The notes under the pieces are model-generated. The model saw only the letters and a program-made list of their open reading frames with translations, ran no database searches and was not told where the DNA came from. A program made the position numbers and the translations under genes. 32,822 bases of DNA from SM23-28-2 sp964512285 (GTDB lineage Bacteria > Chloroflexota > Dehalococcoidia > SM23-28-2), in NCBI GenBank assembly GCA_964512285.1, contig CAZEJO010000019.1, positions 1 through 32,822 of the forward strand. Reading direction: 5' to 3'. This document shows positions 9,042-16,945 of this stretch, one piece after another (the stretch's first letter is position 1; every line of letters starts with the position of its first letter).

Positions 9042-9070
9042 ATCGTAGCTCGGCTCTATCAGGAAGTCAA
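9042..9070 (-). promoter_or_regulatory. Promoter of the large secreted protein gene
   Basis: Minus-strand TTGACT (9065-9070), a 17-bp spacer and TACGAT (9042-9047). The start codon at 8997 would then lie about 40 bp downstream of transcription start. It lies downstream of the riboswitch, so the gene need not depend on the riboswitch transcript. Confidence 0.55.
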
Positions 9071-9267
9071 TTCAGCTCAGCGTGGCGGGCGTAAGCAGTG
9101 CGGGAGGGTGAGCGATTCAGCTCACGCTCACCGCGTCGTGGAGCCGCCGGATGACTGCTGTTTCTTCTCCCCTGTGCTTCAGCGGCATCATTATACCGTA
9201 TGCCAGGGGATGTCGCTGGGCTGACCAGAGGTTGGTCTGCTGGTGCTCGGTCGGGGCGGAAATGGGG

Positions 9268-9310
9268 CAGGGGTGCTCCGATTGGTCGGCATCTCTACGG
9301 AGCACCCCTG
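9268..9310. repeat. Perfect 13-bp inverted repeat, 17-base loop
   Basis: Arms CAGGGGTGCTCCG (9268-9280) and its exact reverse complement (9298-9310). No T-run follows on either strand, so it is not a standard intrinsic terminator. It lies on the path between the riboswitch and the secreted-protein gene. Confidence 0.6.
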
Positions 9311-9352
9311 GGGGTAGGGATGGGCTCTTCGCTACAGCAATAGCGGCGATTT

Positions 9353-9505
9353 TCACATAGGCGGTGAGCGCTCCGTTAGACCTAGCAAGGAGGGTGGAGA
9401 CCACTGACACAAAGGCGAACGCCGCAAGGGGCTTTCCCGCCAAGGATTGCCGGGGTAGCCCCCTGGCCAACTTGCGGCGTTCGCAGGTACGCTGTCGGAT
9501 GCCAT
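9353..9505 (-). CDS. Possible 50-codon leader ORF behind the riboswitch
   Basis: An ATG at 9505 lies seven bases after a good GGAGG site that directly follows the riboswitch 3' end, and the frame stays open for 50 codons. The product (MASDSVPANAASW...) is rich in Pro, Ser and Trp with no recognisable motif or membrane segment. The strong hairpin at 9415-9484 lies inside this frame. It may be a leader peptide or simply not a gene. Another frame beginning at TTG 9512 is longer (to 9117) but equally unfamiliar. Confidence 0.25.
   Translation of the reverse strand: MASDSVPANAASWPGGYPGNPWRESPLRRSPLCQWSPPSLLGLTERSPPM
9415..9484 (-). terminator. Large hairpin downstream of the riboswitch, possible attenuator
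   Basis: Perfect 14-bp inverted repeat GCGAACGCCGCAAG (9415-9428) with its complement at 9471-9484, and a nested GGGGCT/AGCCCC pair inside the loop. Read on the minus strand it is followed by CCTTTGTG, so the T-run is weak. Its position about 35 bases after the c-di-GMP aptamer suggests an expression platform, but rho-independent termination is not certain. Confidence 0.45.
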
Positions 9506-9518
9506 GTCCCAACCTCCT

Positions 9519-9600
9519 TCGGCAGCCCGGCGGCCATAGCCTGTCGGCCTTAGGCCCGTAGCTTTGCGCTCCGCCCTTTCGGACGGTTTGCTCTTATCGG
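9519..9600 (-). ncRNA. Cyclic di-GMP-I (GEMM-I) riboswitch
   Basis: The minus strand shows the landmarks of the class in order: GCAAACC, a P2 hairpin CCGTC-CGAAAG-GGCGG with the GAAA tetraloop, the invariant GCGCAAAGC core, then GGGCCTAAGG (tetraloop receptor side), CTATGG, and the closing GCCGGGCTGCC. All are in the usual order and spacing. A GGAGG ribosome site follows immediately. The aptamer senses the second messenger that controls motility, pili and matrix production. The gene it controls is unclear: the next large minus-strand gene is the secreted repeat protein at 8997, which also has its own promoter. The PRODH gene ends upstream at 9732. Boundaries are approximate. Confidence 0.88.
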
Positions 9601-9731
9601 GAGTGTGGACGTTCCGCTTGGAGTTACCCAGTTAACATAACTAGGCTCTATAGTTAAGACATCGACAGCGCCGAAGTGTTACACGGAATTTGCATCGTCG
9701 GGGGAATTATTCGACGGTGGTGGGAATGCAG

Positions 9732-12725
9732 CTAGGGGGTTGCCTCCGGCGGCTTCTGTGTGGGGGCGAAGCCGTGCCGCATGAGGTTCTCGGTTACGGT
9801 GCGGGGCTCCATGAACTGCCTGATGTAATCGGGGCCGCCGGCCTTGGAGCCGATGCCGGACATGGCGAAGCCTCCGAACGGCTGGCGGGCGACCATGGCG
9901 CCGGTGCAGCCACGGTTGATGTACAGGTTGCCGACACGAAAGCGCTGGCGGGCGAGCTCGATGTGGGAGGCGCTGCGGCTGTAGAAGGAGCCGGTGAGCG
10001 CATACGGCGTATCGACGGCGATGTCGATGGCCTCCTCGACGGTCGAGGCGCGCAGGATCGCCAGCACAGGGCCGAAGATCTCCTGCTGGGCGATGACGGC
10101 GTGTCGGTCGACGTCGCCGAAGATGACAGGGGCTACGTAGAAGCCTCCGTCCCGTGGGGGCTCGCCCTGGAAGAGGAGGGATGCCTCGCTGCGGGCGATC
10201 TCGATGTAGCGTTCGATTCCGGCCTTGGCCTCGGCGGTGATTACGGGCGGCACGAAGGTGGTGGGGTCTTCGGCCGGGCCGACGCGCAGGCTGCGCGTGG
10301 CCTCGACAACCCGTGAGACGAGGCGATCGTATATGGTGTCGAGGGCGATGACGCGGCTGCAGGCGCTGCACTTCTGGCCCGCGTAGCTGAAGGCGCTCTT
10401 CACGATGCCGAGGACGGCCTGGTCGAGGTCGGTGTCGTCGTCGACGATGACGGCGTTCTTGCCGCCCATCTCGGCGATGACCTTCTTGACGCCTCGTTGG
10501 CCTTCCTTGGTCTGACCGGCCGTCTCCACGATCCACAGCCCCACCTCGCGGCTGCCGGTGAAGGCAATGAGGTCAACATCGGGATGCTCCACGAGTGTGG
10601 CGCCCACGGCGCTGCCGGGACCCGGCAGGAACTGGGCTACCCCAGGCGGTGCTCCGGCGCGGTGGAGGATCTCGATGAGGCGGGCAGCAATCAACGGCGC
10701 CGGCCCCGCTGGCTTGAGGATGACCGTGTTGCCGGCCACGAGCGCCGCCGTCGTCATGCCGCAGGAGATGGCCAGCGGGAAATTCCAGGGGGAGATGATG
10801 GCGGCCACTCCGCGGGGTTGATAGCGATAGTCGTTGTACTCGCCGGGCAGGGAGAGCAACTCCTTGGGGCTGGCCAGGGCGAGCGCCTCGCGCGCGTAGT
10901 ACTCCAGGTGGTCGATGGCCTCGTCAAGGTCGCCGTCGGCCTCGCGCCAGGGCTTGGCCTCCTCCAGGATCTCGATGGCGGCCAGGTCGTGGCGCTCGCG
11001 TCGCATAATGGCCGCCGCGTCGAACAGGACCTGCGCTCGCTCCCTTGCCGATCGGTCTCGCCAGTCGGGGAACGCTTGTCTGGCGGCTTCGATTGCTTGA
11101 CGCGCGAGATCGATGTCCGCCAGTGCCACATCGCAGATGACCTCGTCCGGGCGGGCCGGGTTGATGCTCGGCTGCCGCTCGGTCGGCTCGGCGTGCTCGC
11201 CGGCCACAAGCGGGCCGCAGGTCTCGGGAAGGCGCGCCCTGAGCTGCTCAATGGCAGCGGTGAGCTCCTGCCGGCCGCGCGCCGTGTGGAAGGGCGTGTC
11301 GGGGACGTTGCGGAACGGGCCGGGGACGTCGGTGGGCCGGACGCGGGGAATTGTCGCCGAGGGTGGTCCTGCGGGCGGCGTCACGTCGGGCGCGGCCAGC
11401 AACTCGGAGATGGGGGCTCTCTCCTCGAACATCTCGAAGAGCCAGGACTGGCTGGACGCGTTCTCGAGCAGGCGTCTCACCAGGTAGCCCATGCCGGGGA
11501 TGAGATCACCCACCGGGGCGTAGATGCGGAGTCGCTCGTGGGTGGCGACGGCTGCCTGTAGCGCCTCTGCCATCCCGTACAAGAGCTGGAACTCGAGGGC
11601 GCGCGGCGGCAATCCCCGCTGGCGCGCGGACACGATGGCGTGGGCGATCGAGCGTGCATTGTGCGTACCGAACGCTGGGAGCAGGTGAGGGTACGCGTCG
11701 AGCAGGACCTCCGTGCAGCGCTCGAAGTTCGCGTCCGTCTCCGCCTTGCTCTCGAACACCGCGGTGGGCCAGCCGTGCTGGGCGTTGACAATGCGCTCCT
11801 CGTCCCAGTAGGCTCCCTTGACCAGCCGGATCGTCAGGGGAGCGCCGCGGTCTCTCGCGAATTGCGTCAGGCCGCGGAGGTCGTCGACGGTGTCAAAGAG
11901 GTAGGCTTGCAGGGCCACGCCGATATGCGGGTAGCTGGCGAACTCAGGCTCCGCCAGCAGCTCGCGGAGGATGCGCAGGGTCGGGTCCTTGTATTCGTAT
12001 TGTTCCATGTCCACGTTGACGAAGGCCTCCGCCTCGACGGCGCGGCGCATGATCGGGCGGATGCGTTCAAGAACGCGAGCGGTGGTGTCGTCCGGCGCGG
12101 CGGAGTTGAACTGCGAGTAGAGCGACGTCAGCTTGATCGAGACGTTGAGGCGGGGGACGGCACCCCACGGCGCTTCGTCGAGCGCAGGGTTGGCGGGCCA
12201 GCCCCGGACAACCTGATCGAGGGTATCGAAGAGCTCGAGATAGCGGGCCTGGTACTCGTCCGCCTCGGCCTCGCTCACGGTGGCCTCTCCCAGCAGGTCG
12301 AGCGAGAAGCCGAGGCCGTCGGCGTGCAGTTTCTCCAGGACGGGCACGGCTTCCCGCGCCGTGCGACCGGCTTTGAAGCGCCGGCCCACTTCCAGGACGC
12401 TGCTCTGCACGAGACGGGCGAGGTCTTTTTGGGCCAGCGCGCTCGAGCTGAGGGTGGTGGCGAGGCGCCGGGGCAGCAGGCTGAACTCCTCGCCGCCGAA
12501 GTAGTCGCGGAAGTGGCTGACTATCGCCTCTTCGTCTTGGAGCATAGGAAACACGTCGACGAAGCGCAGGACCTGCGTCTTGAGCGCTTCGTCGGACACG
12601 GCACGGCGGAGGAGCTGCTCGTACCACCATTCGCCCTCCCAGAGGTGGGGGCGATGGCGGTCCATCACCTCGATCAGCTCGCGTCCCAGGCGGAAGATCT
12701 CTTGCTCGGTCTCGTGGCTTGTCAT
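9732..12725 (-). CDS. Bifunctional proline dehydrogenase / P5C dehydrogenase
   Basis: 997 residues. The N-terminal 430 or so form the FAD-dependent proline dehydrogenase barrel (motifs VDMEQYEYKD, RLVKGAYWDEE, GMGYLVRRLLENAS). Residues from about 490 form an aldehyde dehydrogenase of the glutamate-semialdehyde type, with SPWNFPLAI, FTGSREVG, the catalytic Glu in EMGGKN and the catalytic Cys in GQKCSACSR. Together they oxidise proline to glutamate. There is no N-terminal DNA-binding domain as in enterobacterial PutA, so it should be a pure enzyme. Start ATG 12725 has only a weak ribosome site. A TATAAT box lies about 55 bp upstream. The gene stands alone, with no proline permease next to it. 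Confidence 0.93.
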   Translation of the reverse strand: MTSHETEQEIFRLGRELIEVMDRHRPHLWEGEWWYEQLLRRAVSDEALKTQVLRFVDVFPMLQDEEAIVSHFRDYFGGEEFSLLPRRLATTLSSSALAQKDLARLVQSSVLEVGRRFKAGRTAREAVPVLEKLHADGLGFSLDLLGEATVSEAEADEYQARYLELFDTLDQVVRGWPANPALDEAPWGAVPRLNVSIKLTSLYSQFNSAAPDDTTARVLERIRPIMRRAVEAEAFVNVDMEQYEYKDPTLRILRELLAEPEFASYPHIGVALQAYLFDTVDDLRGLTQFARDRGAPLTIRLVKGAYWDEERIVNAQHGWPTAVFESKAETDANFERCTEVLLDAYPHLLPAFGTHNARSIAHAIVSARQRGLPPRALEFQLLYGMAEALQAAVATHERLRIYAPVGDLIPGMGYLVRRLLENASSQSWLFEMFEERAPISELLAAPDVTPPAGPPSATIPRVRPTDVPGPFRNVPDTPFHTARGRQELTAAIEQLRARLPETCGPLVAGEHAEPTERQPSINPARPDEVICDVALADIDLARQAIEAARQAFPDWRDRSARERAQVLFDAAAIMRRERHDLAAIEILEEAKPWREADGDLDEAIDHLEYYAREALALASPKELLSLPGEYNDYRYQPRGVAAIISPWNFPLAISCGMTTAALVAGNTVILKPAGPAPLIAARLIEILHRAGAPPGVAQFLPGPGSAVGATLVEHPDVDLIAFTGSREVGLWIVETAGQTKEGQRGVKKVIAEMGGKNAVIVDDDTDLDQAVLGIVKSAFSYAGQKCSACSRVIALDTIYDRLVSRVVEATRSLRVGPAEDPTTFVPPVITAEAKAGIERYIEIARSEASLLFQGEPPRDGGFYVAPVIFGDVDRHAVIAQQEIFGPVLAILRASTVEEAIDIAVDTPYALTGSFYSRSASHIELARQRFRVGNLYINRGCTGAMVARQPFGGFAMSGIGSKAGGPDYIRQFMEPRTVTENLMRHGFAPTQKPPEATP

Positions 12726-12780
12726 CGCTTTGCTTCATCCAGACATCGGCGTCGGATGTGGTCTCCCTTCATTTGAGCCG

Positions 12781-12786
12781 ATTATA
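12781..12786 (-). promoter_or_regulatory. Candidate -10 box of the proline catabolism gene
   Basis: A perfect TATAAT on the minus strand, about 55 bp before ATG 12725. The expected -35 region (about 12804) has no TTGACA-like hexamer, so this promoter may need an activator. Confidence 0.4.
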
Positions 12787-12914
12787 CACTGGCTTCCTGT
12801 AAGGCGCGATTCTGCGACTTCGGGCGAGAGGTGGCGGGGGCAAAGGAGCCAAGAAGAGGACGAGGCGAAGGCGAGGCCAAGCTTAGGGCTGGCCAGCACT
12901 CTGGTTCCTATCCA

Positions 12915-13250
12915 GTGGCAGACGTAGGCGTAGGAAGCCCAGCCGCCATCGGCAACGCCTACGCCGACGAGATCCTCTTCGCCGCCGGCATCCACCCCTA
13001 CCGCAAGCGCATAGAGCTACCGCCGGAAGCCGAAGCTTGCCTCTATCAGGCCATCCGCTCTGTGCTGGGCGAAGCAGCCGCCATCGTTGCCGACCGCGTG
13101 GAGAATGAGAGCCTGCCCGTCGCTGAGTACCGGGACCACCTGAAGGTGCACCGCCGCGACGGCCAGCCCTGCCCCAAGTGCGGCTCCCCCATCACCGAGA
13201 TCACCTCCAACCAGCGCATCACCAGCTTCTGTCGTCACTGCCGGAAGTAG
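12915..13250 (+). pseudogene. C-terminal remnant of Fpg/Nei DNA glycosylase
   Basis: The frame encodes the end of the helix-two-turn-helix domain (AIGNAYADEILFAAGIHPYR) and the complete C-terminal zinc finger (CPKC, 16 residues, CRHC) of the formamidopyrimidine-DNA glycosylase family. The N-terminal half, including the catalytic Pro-Glu start and the beta-sandwich, is absent. Sequence upstream of about 12930 in this frame has no resemblance to the family and runs into the promoter region of the divergent proline gene. I read it as a decayed, truncated gene. A small zinc-finger DNA-binding protein is a less likely alternative. It ends 22 bp before the convergent SGNH hydrolase gene. Confidence 0.75.
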
Positions 13251-13272
13251 ATGCGGGGAGCCCCTGGCAGGC

Positions 13273-14271
13273 TCAAACACTCTTACCCAGCCAGCGCCTC
13301 CTGGCATACCACGCGCCTGCCGCCAGAGCGATTGCTACGGCGATGCCCCCTGCTGCGAGGCCGATGTAGTAGTAGGAGGAACTTGCCGTATCGGACTGGT
13401 GAAGCGACAGATCGGCGCTGTTGTCCACCCGCAGTTCCACTATGCCGCCGACAGATCGAGGGTGGAAGACATCCGCGAACGCGTCGGCGATGATCTGGTA
13501 GCCGCTGTCATTGGCGTGGACGCAGTCCGGCAGGATGTCAGAGGGTCCCAAAAGGGCTGGAAAGACGCCACCAGGGACAAGGTCGGCGACTCTGGCGTCG
13601 TGAGCGGCAGCTATCGACCGGATCAGGTCATTAGCCCCCTGCGGGAGCCCTAGACCAGGATCCCCCTCAAGGACTATCTCACCCAGTGGCACCATGGCAG
13701 GCGGGCAACCGGGCCCCGCGAGCGAATTGAAGTAAGTCATGACAATTATCGGGGTATCAGGGCCCGCCGCCGTGCGCAACTCGTCTAGGGTGAAGTCGAA
13801 GTTGGCGGAGAACGTTGCGAAAGTGGTGCCGATGGCGGTTTGGCACGCCGGGGTAAAACCACCTGCACAGATGCCGAGGAGTGCCAACAAGTCGTTGCCG
13901 CCGATATCGACAGTCACCACCTCAACGTCGTTATTGGGGTCCTCATCGCCGTTACGGGCTTCCAGTTCCGCCAGTGCCGCGGGCAACTGGTCACTGATCA
14001 GCGAGGTGCTGGTGGCGCCAGGTATGCTCAGGTTGTTCAGGAACAGGTCAGCGTCCCATGCATCTTCTGACTCTAAGAAGTCGCGGAAGAGCGGTACGTA
14101 TCCCTTAGTGGCAGGGTCAGAAGCGCCGTAGCCCCACCCTAGCGAGTCTCCCAATGCCAGATATTCGGGCAGGGGCTCCGTGGAGTAGGTGGTATCGCTG
14201 GTCAGCGCGTAGCCAGCGGCCAGGGCAGCGACCACGGCGGGAACAAGTAGGAACAGCAGCAGACGTTTCAT
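13273..14271 (-). CDS. Exported SGNH/GDSL-family hydrolase with C-terminal membrane anchor
   Basis: 332 residues from ATG 14271, chosen because GGAGG stands seven bases upstream and the signal peptide MKRLLLFLLVPAVV begins there. Block I is LALGDSLGWGYG with the nucleophile Ser at about 43, block III is VDIGGNDLL, and block V is PDCVHANDSGY with the catalytic Asp/His pair. This is the lipase/acylesterase layout of the SGNH superfamily. The last 35 residues contain a hydrophobic helix followed by ARRRW and Lys, so the enzyme should face outward and stay anchored in the membrane. The substrate is unknown (lipid, acyl-glycan or other ester). A good promoter lies at 14303-14331. Confidence 0.87.
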   Translation of the reverse strand: MKRLLLFLLVPAVVAALAAGYALTSDTTYSTEPLPEYLALGDSLGWGYGASDPATKGYVPLFRDFLESEDAWDADLFLNNLSIPGATSTSLISDQLPAALAELEARNGDEDPNNDVEVVTVDIGGNDLLALLGICAGGFTPACQTAIGTTFATFSANFDFTLDELRTAAGPDTPIIVMTYFNSLAGPGCPPAMVPLGEIVLEGDPGLGLPQGANDLIRSIAAAHDARVADLVPGGVFPALLGPSDILPDCVHANDSGYQIIADAFADVFHPRSVGGIVELRVDNSADLSLHQSDTASSSYYYIGLAAGGIAVAIALAAGAWYARRRWLGKSV

Positions 14272-14302
14272 GATCGGGCCTCCTTTGTCTAAGGTGACGT
14301 GA

Positions 14303-14331
14303 TCTATACACCAATCCGCATAAGATGTCAA
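14303..14331 (-). promoter_or_regulatory. Sigma70-type promoter of the SGNH hydrolase gene
   Basis: Minus-strand TTGACA (14326-14331), 17-bp spacer, TATAGA (14303-14308). The start codon lies about 30 bp downstream, with the ribosome site between. Confidence 0.7.
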
Positions 14332-14489
14332 GGTGTTTTACAGACTTACTCGGGATTCCACCGTGCAGGACGAAGGGCTCCACCTGCCCTGGTTGCGGTA
14401 GTGGTGAAGCGTATGACATAGTGGCTGCGTGGAACAGACCATCTTGGTGATCTGCTTCGGTTCAGGCCCGTCGGCCCCGCTGAGCTAGG

Positions 14490-16130
14490 ATGCTGGTCCA
14501 GCACAAGTGGCTCGTCCTGGTGGCGGCGGTCTTCGGCCTGTTCATGGCCATCCTCGACTCCTCCATCGTCAACATCGCGATCCCCTCTATCGAACGCGGC
14601 CTTCACACCGATATCGAGACCGTTAGCTGGGTGCTGAACGCCTACAACCTGGTGTTCGCGGTGCTGCTGATCCCGGCCGGCCGCCTGGCAGACAGGTTCG
14701 GCCGTAAGAGGCTCTTCCTGCTCGGCATCGGCATCTTTGCGTTTTGCTCACTGGGCGCGGGCCTTTCGGGGCGGATCGAGGTGCTGATCGCGTGGCGCGC
14801 CGCTCAGGCCATCGGCGCAGCGATCATGGTGCCGGTGAGTTTGGCCATCGTCACGCTAGCCTTTCCTGCTCAGCAACGAGGTCTGGCATTGGGCATATGG
14901 GGCGCTATGGCAGGAGTGGCGGGAGCGGTGGGCCCCACGCTCGGCGGGATCCTCACCGAATACGCGGGCTGGGAGTGGATCTTCCTTGTCAACGTTCCGG
15001 TCGGGCTGGTGGCAGTGCTGGCGGGCTTCGTCATCATCCGGGAGTCGAAGGACCCCGAGGCGATGCCGGGCATAGACCCAGCGGGGACGGCCATGCTGTC
15101 CATTTCGCTGTTCTCGCTCACGCTCGCGCTCATCCGCGGTCAGGCGGTCGGATGGTCCTCGCTTTTCATCATTGGCCTGCTTGTCACATCGGCTGTGGCC
15201 GGGGTGCTCTTCGTTCTGGTGGAGAGTATCGTCAGTCACCCGATAGTTGACCTGCGTATGCTGCGTGAGAGGACATTCTCCACCGCCAGCGTGATGATCC
15301 TGTTGTTTGGGCTCGGCTTCTTCGGCGCGCTGTTCTTCGCCATTCAGTATCTCCAGGTCGTAGAGGGCTACTCGACGCTGAGGGCGGCGCTCGCGGTTAC
15401 GCCGTTCTCGGCATCGATCATGCTTACCGGGCCGTTGGCGGGGCGGCTGACGGATCGCTTCGGGCCACGGCCTATGGTGATAGCGGGAGTGCTGATCTTC
15501 GGCGCCGCTCTGTTCTCCGCTTCGCGTATGACAGGCGGAGTGCCCTATCCGCAGATAGCGTGGCGATTCGTAATGGCTGGCGTTGGAGCGGGGCTGACCT
15601 TCGCGCCTGTGACCAGCGCTGTGATGGGTTCGGTGAGAGGCGGAAGGGCGGGCGTGGGCGCGGGCGTGTTCAATGCGGCCAGACAGGTGGGGTTCACCCT
15701 GGGGCTGGCCATTCTGGTAGCGGTCTTCGTGGGAGCTCTACCCCCGCGGATGGCCGAGGCTCAGGAGCAGGCGCAGACTCTGGTCGAGCAGTCCGAGCTG
15801 CCGGCGCCTGTCAAGGAGGGCATCATCGAAGGGATGCGCAGCGCTCCGCCGGAGGAGATACAGCAGGCGGTGCGGTCAGGCACGAAGCCGACGTTCGACC
15901 TCTACGAACAGGTGAAGGAAGCTGTCGGAGCGGAGCTGGCCGATCCGCTGCGGCCAACCCTTGACGAGCTATCGCAGGAGCTGCAGGTCGTCTTTGCAGG
16001 GCAGGTCGCCAACGCGTTCGAGCGCTCGTTCCTGGTGGGGGCGATCTTCGTCTGGGCAGGCGTGGTGCCTGCGCTTCTGCTGGGGCGAGGGCCGGTGGGA
16101 GGGCGTCAGCGCGCAAGGCAGCAACAGTGA
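14490..16130 (+). CDS. MFS drug exporter, DHA2 (14-helix) family
   Basis: 546 residues with about 14 membrane helices. Family motifs are present: LDSSIVNIAIPSI at about 22-34 (the D1 motif of DHA2 exporters) and GRLADRFGRKR at about 64-74 (motif A). A large hydrophilic segment of about 100 residues rich in Glu/Gln lies between the penultimate and last helices, as in QacA/EmrB relatives. Proton-driven efflux of small organic compounds is likely; the substrate is not predictable. No EmrA-type adaptor is adjacent. The ribosome site is weak (AGCTAGG). Confidence 0.9.
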   Translation: MLVQHKWLVLVAAVFGLFMAILDSSIVNIAIPSIERGLHTDIETVSWVLNAYNLVFAVLLIPAGRLADRFGRKRLFLLGIGIFAFCSLGAGLSGRIEVLIAWRAAQAIGAAIMVPVSLAIVTLAFPAQQRGLALGIWGAMAGVAGAVGPTLGGILTEYAGWEWIFLVNVPVGLVAVLAGFVIIRESKDPEAMPGIDPAGTAMLSISLFSLTLALIRGQAVGWSSLFIIGLLVTSAVAGVLFVLVESIVSHPIVDLRMLRERTFSTASVMILLFGLGFFGALFFAIQYLQVVEGYSTLRAALAVTPFSASIMLTGPLAGRLTDRFGPRPMVIAGVLIFGAALFSASRMTGGVPYPQIAWRFVMAGVGAGLTFAPVTSAVMGSVRGGRAGVGAGVFNAARQVGFTLGLAILVAVFVGALPPRMAEAQEQAQTLVEQSELPAPVKEGIIEGMRSAPPEEIQQAVRSGTKPTFDLYEQVKEAVGAELADPLRPTLDELSQELQVVFAGQVANAFERSFLVGAIFVWAGVVPALLLGRGPVGGRQRARQQQ

Positions 16131-16181
16131 TATACTGCTCCCCACGGCTGCCAAGCTGAATCGAGAGCGAGGGAGGCCGCG

Positions 16182-16841
16182 ATGCGCGCGTTGTTTCTTC
16201 TTCTTCGCTTTGTAGTTGTCGCCTGGGCGGTAGTGGCCACGTGGTGTCTGTACGCGCTCACACAGCGATACAAGAGCAGTCGCGCCTGCCCATACAGTTG
16301 GCGCTGGATGCTTGATAACCTGCCGCGGCGGGTGGTGCACCCGCTTCGGCAGATAGTTGACAGCTTTCGCGTAGGTAGAGGCCACACGGTTCTTGAGGTG
16401 GGCCCGGGCCCGGGCTATTTCAGCGTCGAGGTCGCTCGCAGGGTTGGCCCTGAGGGACGGCTGGTCTGTGTGGACATTCAGCCCGAGATGACAGGGGCGC
16501 TTCGCCTCCGTCTGCTGCAAGAAGGAGTTACGAACGCTCTGCCGGTGGTGGGGAACGCTCTAGACTTGCCTTTGGCTGAAGGCTCGGTTGATCGCGCCTT
16601 CCTGGTCACCGTCCTGGGAGAGGTTCCTGACCGGGCGAAGACGCTGGCCGAGCTGCGACGAGTCCTCAAGCCTGGCGGCATCCTGTCCATCACCGAGGCC
16701 CTGCCGGACCCCGATTATCAGTTCCCGGATGTCGTCCGCGACCTCTGCCGAGCCAGCGGCTTCCGGTTGCTGGAGCACCATCGGCGCTTTCTTGGCTTCA
16801 CGATGAACTTCGCGGCGAGCGACGCCGCTGCCGCTTCTTGA
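16182..16841 (+). CDS. Membrane-tethered class I SAM-dependent methyltransferase
   Basis: 219 residues. An N-terminal hydrophobic helix (about residues 3-25) is followed by a Rossmann methyltransferase. Motif I is VLEVGPGPGYFS at about 70-81, the acidic residue of motif II is in LVCVDIQPEM, and the post-motif RRVLKPGGILSI is present. It is of the UbiE/Methyltransf_11 type. A GGGAGG ribosome site precedes ATG 16182, which lies about 50 bp behind the exporter gene, so they may be co-transcribed. The substrate is unknown. Confidence 0.85.
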   Translation: MRALFLLLRFVVVAWAVVATWCLYALTQRYKSSRACPYSWRWMLDNLPRRVVHPLRQIVDSFRVGRGHTVLEVGPGPGYFSVEVARRVGPEGRLVCVDIQPEMTGALRLRLLQEGVTNALPVVGNALDLPLAEGSVDRAFLVTVLGEVPDRAKTLAELRRVLKPGGILSITEALPDPDYQFPDVVRDLCRASGFRLLEHHRRFLGFTMNFAASDAAAAS

Positions 16842-16945
16842 CCGTCGGGTCGCGACCCTTGACCGCTTATGTGCTAGATTAGCAGCGTGGGAGGGACAGT
16901 GACGGATGTCCCTCCTGTCTCAAGCAGGCAGCAGGAGGTGGGAAG

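Noticed and set aside
9117..9512. 131-codon minus-strand frame starting at TTG behind the riboswitch
   Set aside because: Its TTG start overlaps the ribosome site region, it crosses both perfect hairpins, and no motif is visible. The ATG at 9505 is the better placed start, in another frame.
11640..12776. 378-codon plus-strand frame
   Set aside because: Antisense to the well-supported proline dehydrogenase domain, and its composition is that of a shadow frame.
16859..16880. TTGACC and TAGATT as a promoter before the M24 peptidase
   Set aside because: The spacing is only 10 bp, too short for sigma70.
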